Source: Nocardia alba NBRC 108234 (GTDB lineage: Bacteria > Actinomycetota > Actinomycetes > Mycobacteriales > Mycobacteriaceae). From it: 64,000 nt of DNA. Below the pieces are notes generated by a model that searched no databases, was not told where the DNA came from, and saw nothing but the letters and a program-made list of their open reading frames with translations. The stretch lies in NCBI RefSeq assembly GCF_001612665.1, contig NZ_BDAX01000007.1:1-64000 (forward strand), read 5' to 3'. Both the position numbers and the translations under genes were made by a program. Positions 62,994 through 64,000 of this stretch are shown one piece after another. Positions within the stretch are counted from its first letter, which is position 1. Each line of letters begins with the position of its first letter.

Positions 62994-63701
62994 TCATCGA
63001 GGTCGGACCGCCGTCGGTCGCCGCATCATCAGCACGCCGATGGCGATGACCGCGATGCCGCGCGGGGCCTCGTAGATGAAGCCGGAGATGCCCGCCGTCG
63101 CTGGAATCGGGAGGAAGAACCCGACCATCCCGACGAGTGTCAGCAGGGCGATCGGGCGTGGGACGGTGGCGTTGCGCAGCATGCTCGCGCCCAGCAGGGC
63201 CATGCCGATCAGCATTACCGCGCCGCCGATGCCGTTGAACAGCGCGAAGGCGGTGGTGCCGATCATGTTGTCGTTGTCGGCGATCAGGTGGGCGGTGGCG
63301 GGATCGGTGGCGAACGGGTAGGCGACGAAGAGTTCGACGGTGAGATGACCGGTCGCGGTGACGATGTTGCCGATCAGGTAGCAGAGCACGCCGATGAATC
63401 CGACCGGGCCGAGCCGTGGCCGCATCCACACGTACATGCCGGGCAGACCGAGGACGAGCGCGATGGTGCCGAGCCCGATCAGGATCTGCGCGATCGGCGT
63501 GCCCGGACTGGTGAGCGCTTCGACGGAGTGCCCTTTGCGCGCGACGATGGGATGCAGGGTGCCGCCCGTGATGCACAGAGCACCGGCGATGGACAGCGCG
63601 GCGCCGCTCAGGCGCAGTAAAGTCGCGCGAGAAGGACTACCGGTCGCGGTTCGCTTCGCGCGCGTTGCGGGGGTTGCCAGGAGGGTTTCGGTGTTGGTCA
63701 T
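62994..63701 (-). CDS. multi-pass membrane protein
   Basis: A 235-residue protein with about six membrane helices and short loops (GTLHPIVARKGHSVEAL, then ATDPATAHLIADNDNMIG). The N-terminal 25 residues are Thr/Arg-rich. No family is recognised with confidence. ATG at 63701 is the start. It diverges from the SARP-like regulator with 27 bases between starts, so the two promoters overlap and the regulator may control it. Confidence 0.75.
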   Translation of the reverse strand: MTNTETLLATPATRAKRTATGSPSRATLLRLSGAALSIAGALCITGGTLHPIVARKGHSVEALTSPGTPIAQILIGLGTIALVLGLPGMYVWMRPRLGPVGFIGVLCYLIGNIVTATGHLTVELFVAYPFATDPATAHLIADNDNMIGTTAFALFNGIGGAVMLIGMALLGASMLRNATVPRPIALLTLVGMVGFFLPIPATAGISGFIYEAPRGIAVIAIGVLMMRRPTAVRPR

Positions 63702-63728
63702 GAACCTAGAGTCGACCGAAGCGCTGGT

Positions 63729-64000
63729 GTGACGCTGGTGCGCGAATGGTTCGACGCGAACCGGCCCACGGTCGCGGTGCTCGGCCCGCTGCAGGTGTGG
63801 GGGCCCGACGGCATCCGGATCGAAGTGCCCGCGCGCAAGCACGCCGAACTGCTGGTCATCCTCGCGGCCGAACGCACCGCGCGCAGTCCGGATCACCTGT
63901 GCGAGCTGCTGTGGCGCGGCACGCCGCCCGAGAGTGCCGTGGTCACCCTGCAGGGGTATGTCTCACGGTTGCGCAAAACGCTGAGACCGCTGCCGGACCT
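63729..64000 (+). CDS. SARP/AfsR-type transcriptional regulator (cut by window edge)
   Basis: The first 90 codons only. The sequence VAVLGPLQVWGPDGIRIEVP, with KHAELLVILAAERTARSPD and LQGYVSRLRKTLRPLP, is the winged-helix DNA-binding domain (OmpR-like) that opens SARP proteins such as AfsR and DnrI. A bacterial transcriptional activator domain should follow outside the window. GTG at 63729 is the likely start. The target genes are unknown; the divergent membrane protein is the nearest candidate. Confidence 0.8.
   Translation, partial: MTLVREWFDANRPTVAVLGPLQVWGPDGIRIEVPARKHAELLVILAAERTARSPDHLCELLWRGTPPESAVVTLQGYVSRLRKTLRPLPD

Overview
The window is high-GC actinobacterial DNA with dense, short-spaced genes, many GTG starts and some TTG starts. 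It most likely comes from a Nocardia. The evidence is a salicylate-primed siderophore locus of the nocobactin/mycobactin kind with IdeR boxes, an Rpf muralytic factor, an EspC-like type VII substrate gene, and a long run of genes in nearly the same neighbourhood as Mycobacterium tuberculosis Rv0858c to Rv0896. I recall that comparison; it was not searched.

Left part (1-37.3 kb), conserved core. It holds the start of a citrate synthase (gltA), an MFS exporter, pdxH, a second citrate synthase (citA), a lipoprotein deacetylase, a divergent TetR/TetX-like flavin monooxygenase pair with two clear operators, serC, sepH, a TrmH-type RNA methyltransferase, a MarR regulator, a Tat-exported ceramidase with a divergent TetR, a sacsin-like GHKL protein coupled to a DUF3027 protein with a long repetitive tail, a glutaminyl cyclase, an MFS/DUF2771 pair, a cold-shock protein, rpf with a long leader and CRP site, a helicase-C-like protein, an M1 peptidase, an XPB helicase and a DapC-like aminotransferase.

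Middle (37.4-45.9 kb). A small secreted-looking peptide gene, an ECF41-type sigma factor, an SMP-30 lactonase, a GNAT enzyme, HrpB, two-thirds of a LysE exporter pair (the other copy lies at 34.6 kb), and DAHP synthase (aroG) preceded by a 22-codon leader peptide containing Tyr-Phe-Trp-Phe. An AhpD-like gene follows, with a textbook ECF41 promoter in front of it.

Siderophore part (46.9-53.9 kb). An ArCP-Cy-A-PCP peptide synthetase diverges from a salicylate-AMP ligase, and a salicylate synthase lies beyond. IdeR boxes sit in both control regions. Together with aroG they make chorismate, then salicylate, then an aryl-oxazoline starter. The lysine-modifying and later synthetase genes are not in the window.

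Right part (54-64 kb). A PlsB/PlsC acyltransferase pair for phospholipid synthesis, a DUF6069 membrane protein, polyprenol-phosphomannose synthase, a GAP-family membrane protein, a three-gene cassette that looks like type VII secretion cargo with a membrane partner, a multi-pass membrane protein, and the start of a SARP-type regulator. I found no tRNA, rRNA, CRISPR array, transposase or prophage gene. Strong hairpin terminators separate many of the convergent pairs.
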